Below are positions 1 through 6,366 of a DNA stretch of 10,519 nucleotides, piece by piece. The notes under the pieces are model-generated. The model did not search any database and had not been told where the DNA came from. It saw nothing but the letters and a program-made list of their open reading frames with translations. This DNA is from JACOTK01 sp038256565 (GTDB lineage: Bacteria > Actinomycetota > Acidimicrobiia > Acidimicrobiales > CADCSY01). Each line of letters starts with the position of its first letter. Positions within the stretch are counted from its first letter, which is position 1. A program made the translations under genes and the position numbers. The stretch spans positions 1 through 10,519 of the forward strand of contig JBBSKG010000092.1 in the NCBI GenBank assembly GCA_038256565.1, given 5' to 3'.

Positions 1-2
1 CA

Positions 3-2000
3 AATCAAGATGAGCAGATTCCCATCATCGTCACTCTGCATGAAGTTGTCACTGCACCCACCCTTGAAAATCTCCTCAATATGGTCGGACCCTTTCAGGT
101 GACCCATCGGTTTTCAGTTATCAACGGCTTTGCCGCCACCGCTACTCCTGCGCAAATAAAACTTCTTGCGAACATTCCTGGAGTTGCACAGGTCGAAGAA
201 GACTCCCTGGTGCATACGACCAACGCCTCAGCTCAAACAAGCTTTGGCGTAACCAAGGCCCGCACAGATCTTCCAGGCCTGGACGGCAATGCCGATGGAA
301 ACGCTTCGCTCTATAGCAAAGATGATCTCGTAGCAGCTGTCATCGACACCGGCATCGACCCCAACCACCTCGACCTTAACGATGGCAAAGTAATCGCCTT
401 TAAGGACTACGTCGGTGGCAAAACAGATCCATATGACGACAATGGGCATGGCACACATGTGGCAGCAACCATTGCGGGAGACGGCGAAGCTGGTGCTGGT
501 GGTGTCAACCGAGGTGTTGCGCCTGGAGCAGCCCTGGTGGGCGTAAAGGTGCTCGATGTAAACGGCAGCGGGTCGATGGCGAACGTCACCGCTGCAATCG
601 ATTGGGTGGTAACCAACAAGGCGACCTATGGCATTGAAGCTATCAACCTCTCGCTTAGCACTAGCGGCTGCTCAAACGGTTCAGACGCAACTTCCCAAGC
701 CGTAAACAACGCCAGTGCTGCTGGCATCGTTGTAGTGGTAGCTGCTGGAAATGCCGGGCCGGGCACATGCACGATAGCGTCGCCTGGGGCTGCTCAAAAT
801 GCCATCACGGTTGGAGCCATGGCCGACTTGGGTGTCGGTGGTTTCAGCCTCGCCAATTTCTCAAGCCGCGGCCCCACTGCAGATAACCGCATCAAGCCAG
901 ACGTCGTTGGCCCGGGAGTAGGCATCACCTCAGCTGACGCAGGCACGACCAATGGATATCTGACATATAGCGGTACAAGCATGGCTACTCCTTTCGTCGT
1001 CGGCACTGCTTTGTTGATGCGTGATATCTCTGCTGGGCTAACCCCTCAACAGGTAAAAGCTGCAATCACTTCATCGGCGATTGATTGGGGGCGCGGCGGC
1101 AATAACACGACAGCAGGCTCCACCGGAGCTGACATCGACTACGGCGCAGGCCGCCTAGATTCCTATGCCGCATTGGCAAGTGTCGGTGCAGCGTTGACCT
1201 CGCCACCAGCCGCCCCAGCACATAAACGATTTGATGGAAACCTCTCTGGCACAGGAGCCAAAACCGACATCACCTTGACGATCACTGATACTTCCTTCCC
1301 GCTTGCAGCAACACTGATCGAACCCAGCGTTACTGGACCAAGAGCCAGTGCCCCCGACTTTGACCTCATGCTCTTTGCGCCAAATGGTTCCCAGGTTGCA
1401 ATCGCCGAAACCGACAAGCGCCAAGAGGCCATGAGCATCAACCCGGTAGCTGGAAACTATGTGCTTAGAGTCGTCTCTTATAACGGCTCAGGGCCCTGGT
1501 TTGTCGACGTGTCAGCGGGACTAGGCACTTCACCGCCTTTGCCTGCCTCGGTTTTACTGAAGCCAACATCTACGAAGGTCTTGACGGGTTCACTTGCTAG
1601 TGGAGGCCCCGCCCAACTCGCCGCTGATGACAACGCCTATGTATTAGTAAACTCAAATAAAGCATTCACCAGAACGGCCACGTGGCAAGCAGGCATTGCT
1701 GACGTTCCCCGCAACGCCACAAACTTAGATATCACCTACAAAGGCAAGAACTCACGCAATTGCACCCAGAAAATCCATCTCTGGCGCTGGTCTGACAGCA
1801 CTTGGGTGCAGGTTGACTCCCGCACGGTAGGGGCTACCGAAGTGCTGATTGCCGACCTCACTCCCACTGGAGTGCTCTCCAACTATGTCAGTGGTTCAGG
1901 TGCCTCTGGTGAAGTCATAACCCGAGTTCAATGCAAGACCACCTCGGGCACGTTTGCCACAAGCGGCGACCTCCTCCAACTCACATACACAACGCCATAA
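3..2000 (+). CDS. Secreted subtilisin-like serine protease (peptidase S8), 5'-truncated by window edge
   Basis: The reading frame is open from position 3 with no stop, so the true start is upstream; the Met at 81 is internal. The first ~65 visible residues (IPIIVTLHEVV... to VAQVEED) look like an inhibitor I9 propeptide, which normally chaperones folding and is then removed. The S8 catalytic domain follows with its full triad: Asp in VIDTGID (codon 345-347), His in NGHGTH (447-449) and Ser in SGTSMATP (978-980). The oxyanion Asn is in AAGNAGP. After the catalytic core (to about 1190) comes a beta-rich segment at ~1225-1530 resembling a pre-peptidase C-terminal (PPC) or P-type domain. A second, unassigned beta-rich domain reaches the TAA stop. 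A secreted endopeptidase is the expected role; substrates are unknown. The signal peptide would lie outside the window. The gene converges with the Thr-rich gene, with 20 nt between stops. The family call is very secure; the C-terminal domain names are tentative. Confidence 0.95.
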   Translation, partial: NQDEQIPIIVTLHEVVTAPTLENLLNMVGPFQVTHRFSVINGFAATATPAQIKLLANIPGVAQVEEDSLVHTTNASAQTSFGVTKARTDLPGLDGNADGNASLYSKDDLVAAVIDTGIDPNHLDLNDGKVIAFKDYVGGKTDPYDDNGHGTHVAATIAGDGEAGAGGVNRGVAPGAALVGVKVLDVNGSGSMANVTAAIDWVVTNKATYGIEAINLSLSTSGCSNGSDATSQAVNNASAAGIVVVVAAGNAGPGTCTIASPGAAQNAITVGAMADLGVGGFSLANFSSRGPTADNRIKPDVVGPGVGITSADAGTTNGYLTYSGTSMATPFVVGTALLMRDISAGLTPQQVKAAITSSAIDWGRGGNNTTAGSTGADIDYGAGRLDSYAALASVGAALTSPPAAPAHKRFDGNLSGTGAKTDITLTITDTSFPLAATLIEPSVTGPRASAPDFDLMLFAPNGSQVAIAETDKRQEAMSINPVAGNYVLRVVSYNGSGPWFVDVSAGLGTSPPLPASVLLKPTSTKVLTGSLASGGPAQLAADDNAYVLVNSNKAFTRTATWQAGIADVPRNATNLDITYKGKNSRNCTQKIHLWRWSDSTWVQVDSRTVGATEVLIADLTPTGVLSNYVSGSGASGEVITRVQCKTTSGTFATSGDLLQLTYTTP

Positions 2001-2020
2001 GCACGCTTAAATCCTAACCC

Positions 2021-2662
2021 TTATGGTGTTGAAGGATCTGGTGTTGAAGGATCTGGTGTAGTTGGATCTGGCGGTGGCTCTGTTGTAGTCGTCGTTGTAG
2101 TTGTAGTTGGTGGCTCTGTTGTAGTCGTCGTTGGTGGCTCTGTTGTAGTTGTCGTGGGTGGATTAGTCGTGGTAGTGGTTGGCTTAACGGTAGTGATTGG
2201 AGTACCTGCATTTGGCTTCACCGTTGTGGTAGTCGAATTGGGCTTAGTGGTTGTAGTTGTCGACTTTCTCGGCGTAGCGGTGGTCGACTTTCCCCCTCCG
2301 CCCGAAGTTGTAGACGGAGAATCCGAAGAAGACGGCGAAGCTGTAATACCGGCAACAGAATCTTTGGTCGTCTTCTTTGAATCCTTGCTCTTGTTCTTGC
2401 TTGCAAGGGTGGTCGAGGTGGTTGCATCAGCCACTGTCACAACGGTGGTATCACCACTAACGGTTACGGGCACGGTTGTCGTGACCGACGTTGTTACCCC
2501 ATTCTCAGCTATTGCCTTTAGCGTTACCGGCTCACCTTCTCGTGATGTGAGAAGACTGAAGTTCATGACCATGACACCAATGGCGACCAGGACGACCAGG
2601 ACGACCAGGGCCATCAAGCCAGCTTTACCAGGACTTTTCATTCTCTCATTCCCCAATCTCAT
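2021..2662 (-). CDS. Single-pass membrane protein with Ser/Thr/Pro-rich repetitive tail
   Basis: This 213-residue protein has a short basic N-terminus (MRLGNERMKSPGK), one hydrophobic helix at about residues 15-38, and then ~175 residues dominated by Thr, Ser, Pro, Lys and Gly. The last ~50 residues are near-tandem PPTTTTTE units followed by TPDPS units. No folded catalytic domain is visible. The layout fits a signal-anchored protein whose flexible tail spans or decorates the cell wall; Thr/Pro tracts of this kind are often O-glycosylated in actinobacteria (inference). The start at 2662 is chosen because AGGAG lies 6 nt upstream of it on the minus strand; the Met at residue 8 is an alternative. 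The opposite strand has an open Val-rich frame over the same bases, but that is a by-product of Thr codons read in reverse. The gene diverges from the sensor kinase and converges with the protease. Function unknown. Confidence 0.8.
   Translation of the reverse strand: MRLGNERMKSPGKAGLMALVVLVVLVAIGVMVMNFSLLTSREGEPVTLKAIAENGVTTSVTTTVPVTVSGDTTVVTVADATTSTTLASKNKSKDSKKTTKDSVAGITASPSSSDSPSTTSGGGGKSTTATPRKSTTTTTKPNSTTTTVKPNAGTPITTVKPTTTTTNPPTTTTTEPPTTTTTEPPTTTTTTTTTEPPPDPTTPDPSTPDPSTP
2025..2155. repeat. Short tandem repeats coding Pro/Thr/Asp-rich tail
   Basis: Three 15-bp units lie at 2025-2039, 2040-2054 and 2055-2069. The first two are identical (GGTGTTGAAGGATCT) and the third has three changes. 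A 24-bp unit starting GGTGGCTCTGTTGTAG occurs at 2073-2096 and 2109-2132, with a variant copy from 2133. On the minus strand these encode DPSTP and PPTTTTTE units. Near-identity at DNA level suggests recent slippage or recombination, so length variation between strains is likely. Confidence 0.85.
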
Positions 2663-2698
2663 TACATTCTCCTGTCTAGTCCAGCCTGGCGTCTAGCA

Positions 2699-2748
2699 TT
2701 ACTAGAAGTAACGACCCGAAGTCCGAACAAGAGACTACTTGAAGTAAC
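2699..2748. promoter_or_regulatory. Two copies of a dyad-symmetric motif in a divergent intergenic region (candidate operator)
   Basis: The 12-bp motif ACTWGAAGTAAC occurs at 2701-2712 and 2737-2748. Each copy is the core of an inverted repeat: TTACT-AGA-AGTAA at 2699-2711 and TACT-TGA-AGTA at 2736-2746. Their centres are 36 bp apart. They sit between the divergent starts of the Thr-rich membrane protein (minus) and the sensor kinase (plus), which is where a shared regulator would bind. The regulator is unknown and no clear -35/-10 pair was identified here. The repeats are seen directly; the operator role is inferred. Confidence 0.4.
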
Positions 2749-2790
2749 CGGTTTTCTTCACGCCACGTGATGTACAAGGATGACGGCACC

Positions 2791-4212
2791 ATGAATCGAC
2801 GCTTGATGTTTAGCTATCTGACTATCACCGCGTTTTTTCTGCTGGTCCTAGAAATTCCCCTCGGCATTTCATTTGCCAACGATGAGCGCAACCAAGTTAG
2901 TGATGGGCTCACGCGCGACGCCAAGGTGTTGGCCGCTCTTGTCAATAGTTCACTTGAGACTGGAAAAACAATCGATGCTGCAATCATCGATAATTACCAG
3001 ATCGCCAGCGGAGCTCGGGTTCTAGTCGTTGATGAAAGTGGAATCAGCGTTGCTGATTCCAAAGATCCGATCGGGCGCAACTACGCACCGCAAAGCGAAA
3101 TCGCTCTAGCTCTACGTGGCAAATTCAGTACCGGAAATAGTAAGTCACCAACAAATGAAGAACTCACCTATGTAGCTGCCCCAGTTGTCTCTGGTGAAGA
3201 AACGAAAGGCGCAGTACGAATCACTTTCGCCTCCTCAGAGATCAATGACCGTATTCGGGGAAGGTGGCTAACACTTGGCGCACTGGCCATAATCATGTTG
3301 GCGGCAGTCGCAGGAATTGGGTACTTGATCACCAGAATGCTTACTGGTCCGCTTGAAACCTTGCGTGCTGCAGGGTCAGCTTTCCTGGTAGGCGAGCGAG
3401 ATATTAGAGTGCCACCTGGTGATTCACCGGGTTTAAACGAACTCGTCACAACATTTAACCAAATGGCCGATCACATCGAATCTCTTGAGGAGTCCCAATT
3501 CGATGCAATGGTCGCACTCGAACGGTCCTTTCTCGACAATGCCTCTGGTCAACTTCGTAGCCCTCTGACGAAACTGCGACGAAATCTCGCAAACCTTGAA
3601 GTCACAGTTATCCCAGAAGCTCGTGAAGAACTCAAGGCCGCAATTTCCCAAACCACCAGGCTGACCACCCTCGTCGGTCAACTTCTTGATCTGGCAACAA
3701 TCGAAGCAACCGGAGCTGGAGATGCAGAAAATATCGAACTCGTCTCAGCAATCACAGAACGATGTGAGGCATGGCAATTAGCTGCCAACGAGCGCGGGGT
3801 GCGCCTTCGTGTTGACAGCGACGATCCATCCTGGTCTTGGGTAGCCCCTAACGCCCTTAACCAAATACTTGATAATCTTATTGCCAACGCCATCGAAGTT
3901 GCTCCTACCGGCACAGCGGTGACGATACGAACCGAAGCCCGGGCTGACTTTGTTGGAATTCATGTCATTGACCAGGGCCAAGGAATGAGCGAGGAAGAAC
4001 GTAACCTTGCATTCGATCGTTTTTGGCAGGGACCAAATAGCGAGAGACGGGGGACGTCGGGGCTTGGGCTCACGATCGTTTCACAACTCGCCAAAGCCTC
4101 AAACGGAATAGCTGGCCTGTCACCTGTACCAGAGGGTGGCATAGACGCATGGGTTCAGCTGCCTCACCAGCGAGCCGATCTAGATGCTCAACAGATGAGT
4201 GAGAACTCTTAA
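2791..4212 (+). CDS. HAMP-containing sensor histidine kinase homologue lacking the phospho-acceptor histidine
   Basis: This is a membrane two-component sensor of 473 aa from the chosen ATG. Residues ~4-28 are TM1, ~29-158 an extracytoplasmic sensor region that may be a PDC/Cache-like fold, and ~159-182 TM2. HAMP covers ~183-236, followed by a dimerisation helix and a HATPase_c domain. The ATP-binding boxes look intact: N box DNLIANAIEV (Asn366), G1 DQGQGM (Asp394), F box FDRFW and G2 GTSGLGL. The H box is not intact. Where the family has S-H-E-L-R-T-P-L, this protein reads S-G-Q-L-R-S-P-L, with Gly253 (codon GGT, 3547-3549) in place of His. It may therefore bind ATP without autophosphorylating at the usual site, acting as a pseudokinase, an allosteric partner or a phosphatase-like sensor. 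No response regulator gene is visible. ATG 2791 is preferred because AAGGA lies ~10 nt upstream; GTG 2767 and ATG 2770 in the same frame lack an SD. Confidence 0.9.
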   Translation: MNRRLMFSYLTITAFFLLVLEIPLGISFANDERNQVSDGLTRDAKVLAALVNSSLETGKTIDAAIIDNYQIASGARVLVVDESGISVADSKDPIGRNYAPQSEIALALRGKFSTGNSKSPTNEELTYVAAPVVSGEETKGAVRITFASSEINDRIRGRWLTLGALAIIMLAAVAGIGYLITRMLTGPLETLRAAGSAFLVGERDIRVPPGDSPGLNELVTTFNQMADHIESLEESQFDAMVALERSFLDNASGQLRSPLTKLRRNLANLEVTVIPEAREELKAAISQTTRLTTLVGQLLDLATIEATGAGDAENIELVSAITERCEAWQLAANERGVRLRVDSDDPSWSWVAPNALNQILDNLIANAIEVAPTGTAVTIRTEARADFVGIHVIDQGQGMSEEERNLAFDRFWQGPNSERRGTSGLGLTIVSQLAKASNGIAGLSPVPEGGIDAWVQLPHQRADLDAQQMSENS

Positions 4213-4238
4213 GCCAGACTTATCGCCCTTTTAAATAC

Positions 4239-4250
4239 CAGAAATTTCTG
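4239..4250. promoter_or_regulatory. 12-bp perfect palindrome next to a promoter (possible operator)
   Basis: CAGAAATTTCTG is a perfect inverted repeat lying one base upstream of the proposed -35 element of the SRPBCC gene. The placement would suit a transcription-factor site. It lacks a GC-rich stem and a U-tract, so it is a poor candidate terminator for the kinase gene. A palindrome this short can occur by chance. Confidence 0.25.
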
Positions 4251-4251
4251 C

Positions 4252-4281
4252 ATGACAAATATCACGTTTAAGGGTAATACT
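4252..4281 (+). promoter_or_regulatory. Candidate sigma-70-type promoter giving a leaderless SRPBCC transcript
   Basis: ATGACA (4252-4257, one mismatch to TTGACA) is followed 18 nt later by AATACT (4276-4281, four of six matches to TATAAT). The expected transcription start, about 7-8 nt downstream, falls on or next to the ATG at 4289. No SD sequence lies at a usable distance from that ATG. Together these suggest a leaderless mRNA, which is common in actinobacteria. This is a prediction from sequence only. Confidence 0.35.
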
Positions 4282-4288
4282 TGTCTTC

Positions 4289-4762
4289 ATGATGAACGTC
4301 GAAGCAACCTTTGAAGCTCCATGCGAACCCGAGCTGATGTTTTCACTCATGGAAGACCTTGAAAACATCACGCCTTGGCTCGATCTGTTGGGTGGAGCCG
4401 AACGAACTACCGCAGATCCAAGCGATGTGGGGCCAGCTTGGGATGCAACCTTTGCCATAAAGCTGGGACCGCTCACTAAAACCAAAGACGTCCGTCTCGT
4501 GCAGATTGTGCATGAGCCATACGAGAAAGTGGTTTACGAGCGCCATGAATTACCGATCGAAGGCAAGGATGCTTCCCAAATAGCTATGTGGCGGCTCACC
4601 ATGAAGGTCTCTCCTACCGATACTGGCAGCCTTCTCTATGTCCACGTTTTCTATGGGGCCGAAGCTCTGGGTGACATGGCTGAAGGCATCTTGACCAAAG
4701 AGTTGAACAAGGCTCGCCCTGCTCTGCTCGCAGAAATAAAGAAGCGCGTGATCGTCTCCTAA
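4289..4762 (+). CDS. SRPBCC / START-like fold protein (polyketide cyclase/dehydrase-like family)
   Basis: This is a 157-residue protein with the usual length and order of the SRPBCC superfamily. The N-terminal strand MMNVEATFEAPCEPELMFSLMEDLENITPWL matches the typical 'strand, then helix covering the pocket mouth' opening. Central beta strands follow (WDATFAIKLGPLTKTKDVRLVQI, VVYERHEL, MWRLTMKVSPT, LLYVHVFYG), and the protein ends in a long amphipathic helix (EGILTKELNKARPALLAEIKKRVI). Members bind lipids, polyketides or other hydrophobic ligands in a deep cavity; no catalytic residue can be named here. A second ATG immediately follows the first (4292), so the exact start is uncertain by one residue. 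The gene is 76 nt downstream of the kinase, apparently with its own promoter. A structured repeat begins at its stop codon. Family call firm, ligand unknown. Confidence 0.82.
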   Translation: MMNVEATFEAPCEPELMFSLMEDLENITPWLDLLGGAERTTADPSDVGPAWDATFAIKLGPLTKTKDVRLVQIVHEPYEKVVYERHELPIEGKDASQIAMWRLTMKVSPTDTGSLLYVHVFYGAEALGDMAEGILTKELNKARPALLAEIKKRVIVS

Positions 4763-4863
4763 GGACCCGAGACAAAACTACTTGTGCGGCCGAAGGCCGA
4801 AAGTGAATACACCACAAAGGTTAAACATGTAAGCGCCGCGCAAGTAGTTTTGTCACTGGTCCT
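4763..4863 (+). repeat. Long hairpin element A, homologous to element B at 9066-9165
   Basis: A long inverted repeat starts right after the SRPBCC stop codon. GGACC (4763-4767) pairs with GGTCC (4858-4862). After a 3x3 internal loop, GACAAAACTACTTG (4771-4784) pairs perfectly with 4841-4854. A T-G wobble and GCGGC (4786-4790) with GCCGC (4835-4839) extend the stem. The ~44-nt apical part contains GGCCGAAGGCC, able to form a local hairpin that competes with the inner stem. It then reads GTG, CCAC and AAAGG, all partly shared with element B. No U-tract follows, so a classical intrinsic terminator is not supported. It could be a 3'-end stabilising structure, a U-less terminator, a small RNA, or a palindromic repetitive element. 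Structure and homology are seen; function is unknown. Confidence 0.8.
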
Positions 4864-4895
4864 AAGGACGACCAACATCACATTCGTTCTGGCAC

Positions 4896-4901
4896 TAGAG
4901 T
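4896..4901 (+). promoter_or_regulatory. Candidate -10 box for the thiC transcript
   Basis: TAGAGT fits the actinobacterial TANNNT -10 pattern. It would start transcription near 4908, a few bases before the TPP riboswitch begins. No convincing -35 hexamer lies at the right distance, so this rests mainly on position. Confidence 0.3.
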
Positions 4902-4910
4902 CACTTCTTG

Positions 4911-4997
4911 ACGGAACGCGGGAGCCCAACCGGGCTGAGAGGGCAACAATGTTGTCGACCGCTTGAACCTGCTCCGGTTAATACCGGCGAAGGGAGC
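4911..4997 (+). promoter_or_regulatory. TPP riboswitch (THI element) controlling thiC
   Basis: The conserved THI-box blocks appear in order. CGGGAGCCC is followed by GGGCTGAGAGGG (P3 stem GCCC-aacc-GGGC, then the CUGAGA core). Next come ACCGCTTGAACCTG and CCGGTTAATACCGG, and finally CGAAGGGAG. Known TPP riboswitches bind thiamine pyrophosphate through the CUGAGA core and the second helical arm, and shut off thiamine-synthesis genes. Here the terminal AGGGAG (4991-4996) is also the best SD for the thiC ATG, with 6 nt between them. Ligand binding would therefore be expected to hide the ribosome site directly, giving translational control. No separate terminator hairpin is seen between aptamer and start codon. 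Confidence 0.92.
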
Positions 4998-5002
4998 ACC
5001 TG

Positions 5003-6358
5003 ATGGATCTACCCACCAACCAAGACATTCGTACGCAACGAACCGAGGCCATAGCTGGCGTTATCACACCCGAAATGAAACGGGTTGCCGAACGTGAAGG
5101 GCTCACGCCCGAGATAATTCGAGACGAAGTTGCACGTGGCCGACTCGTCATTCCCGCCAATGTCGTGCACCTGGGCCAAACACTTGATCCAATGGGCATA
5201 GGCACTGTCGCCACGGTCAAAGTCAACGCCAACATCGGCTCATCGCCTGGAGTGTCCGATGTTCCTGGTGAAGTCCATAAGCTCAAAACCTCTGAGCAAT
5301 ACGGGGCCGACACCGTCATGGACCTCTCCACTGGTCAAGACATTGATGAAACCCGAGTGGCCATAATCAACGCTGCAACCGTGCCCATTGGCACCGTTCC
5401 CATCTATCAGGCGATTAATCGCGCACCTTCCATTGATGAGTTGACCATCGATCACCTGTTGGCCGAGATCGAACACCAGGCTCAACAAGGTGTCGACTAC
5501 ATGACTATTCATGCAGGTATTCGCCTTGAGCACTTGCCGCTTTGTCAACACCGCATCACTGGCATCGTCAGTCGTGGCGGGGGCATTCTCGCTCGCTGGA
5601 TGGTTGCCAACCGTGCAGAGAACCCGCTCTATACGCATTTCGATGCGGTCTGCGAAATTCTCGCTCGCTATGACGTAACCATTTCACTTGGCGACTCGTT
5701 GCGCCCAGGCTGTCTCGCCGATGCCTCAGACGAAGCGCAGTTCGCTGAACTTCGCACGCTGGGAGACCTGACACTTCGTGCATGGGAGTTCGGCGTGCAG
5801 GTCATGGTTGAAGGCCCCGGTCATGTGCCGATGAACCAGATTGAAGACAACGTGCGCAAGCAACAAGAGTGGTGCCACGAAGCGCCTTTCTACACACTTG
5901 GTCCACTAGTCATTGACATCTCCCCCGGCTATGACCACATCTCTTCTGCGATCGGCGCAGCCATGATTGGCTGGCATGGCGCTTCGATGCTTTGTTACGT
6001 GACGCCTAAAGAACACCTTGGCCTTCCAACAGCCGAAGACGTAAAGCAGGGCCTCATGGCTTACAAGATCGCAGCACATGCTGCCGACGTAGCTCGAGAA
6101 CGGCCGGGAGCGCGTGATCGTGACGACGAACTAAGTAAGGCTCGCTTTGATTTCGATTGGAACCGTCAGTTCGAGTTGTCACTCGACCCAGAGACGGCCC
6201 GCTCGTATCACGATGAGACGCTCGGTCACGACTATTACAAGTCAGCTGAGTTCTGCACAATGTGTGGACCAAAGTGGTGTCCAATGCACAACTTCCGAAA
6301 CATCGACTGGGAAGAGATTTCCCTCGTCGTCAAAGAGGTAGACGCCGCAACGCCGTGA
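5003..6358 (+). CDS. thiC: Phosphomethylpyrimidine synthase ThiC
   Basis: ThiC is a radical-SAM enzyme that rearranges 5-aminoimidazole ribotide (AIR) to 4-amino-5-hydroxymethyl-2-methylpyrimidine phosphate, the pyrimidine half of thiamine. At 451 aa this is the shorter form, without the extra N-terminal domain of the ~630-aa E. coli type. Signature blocks are present: GVITPEMKRVAEREG near the N-terminus, SLGDSLRPGC, MVEGPGHVPMNQIEDN, and GPLVIDISPGYDHISSAIG with GWHGASMLCYVTPKEHLGLP. The C-terminal cluster motif is CTMCGPKWC (Cys418, Cys421, Cys426; CX2CX4C), which holds the [4Fe-4S] cluster. The start is fixed by AGGGAG 6 nt upstream, inside the TPP riboswitch. The helicase gene begins 8 nt after its stop and may be co-transcribed. 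No other thiamine genes are in the window. Confidence 0.98.
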   Translation: MDLPTNQDIRTQRTEAIAGVITPEMKRVAEREGLTPEIIRDEVARGRLVIPANVVHLGQTLDPMGIGTVATVKVNANIGSSPGVSDVPGEVHKLKTSEQYGADTVMDLSTGQDIDETRVAIINAATVPIGTVPIYQAINRAPSIDELTIDHLLAEIEHQAQQGVDYMTIHAGIRLEHLPLCQHRITGIVSRGGGILARWMVANRAENPLYTHFDAVCEILARYDVTISLGDSLRPGCLADASDEAQFAELRTLGDLTLRAWEFGVQVMVEGPGHVPMNQIEDNVRKQQEWCHEAPFYTLGPLVIDISPGYDHISSAIGAAMIGWHGASMLCYVTPKEHLGLPTAEDVKQGLMAYKIAAHAADVARERPGARDRDDELSKARFDFDWNRQFELSLDPETARSYHDETLGHDYYKSAEFCTMCGPKWCPMHNFRNIDWEEISLVVKEVDAATP

Positions 6359-6366
6359 TTCTTTAA

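Noticed and set aside
2001..2020. Possible bidirectional terminator between the convergent protease and Thr-rich genes
   Set aside because: The 20 nt contain no inverted repeat or T-tract.
2154..2696. Plus-strand open frame of 180 codons rich in Val (GGLVVVVVGLTVV...)
   Set aside because: It mirrors the Thr codons of the minus-strand gene, has no SD, and its composition is a by-product. The minus gene has AGGAG, a membrane anchor and a sensible start.
4763..4863. Element A as a standard Rho-independent terminator
   Set aside because: The stem is long and AT-rich in its lower part, the apical region is 44 nt, and no U-run follows. Termination cannot be excluded but the classical signature is absent.
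4784..4966. 60-codon plus-strand frame between the SRPBCC gene and thiC
   Set aside because: It lies across the hairpin element and into the TPP riboswitch, both of which explain the sequence better; no SD and no recognisable protein features.
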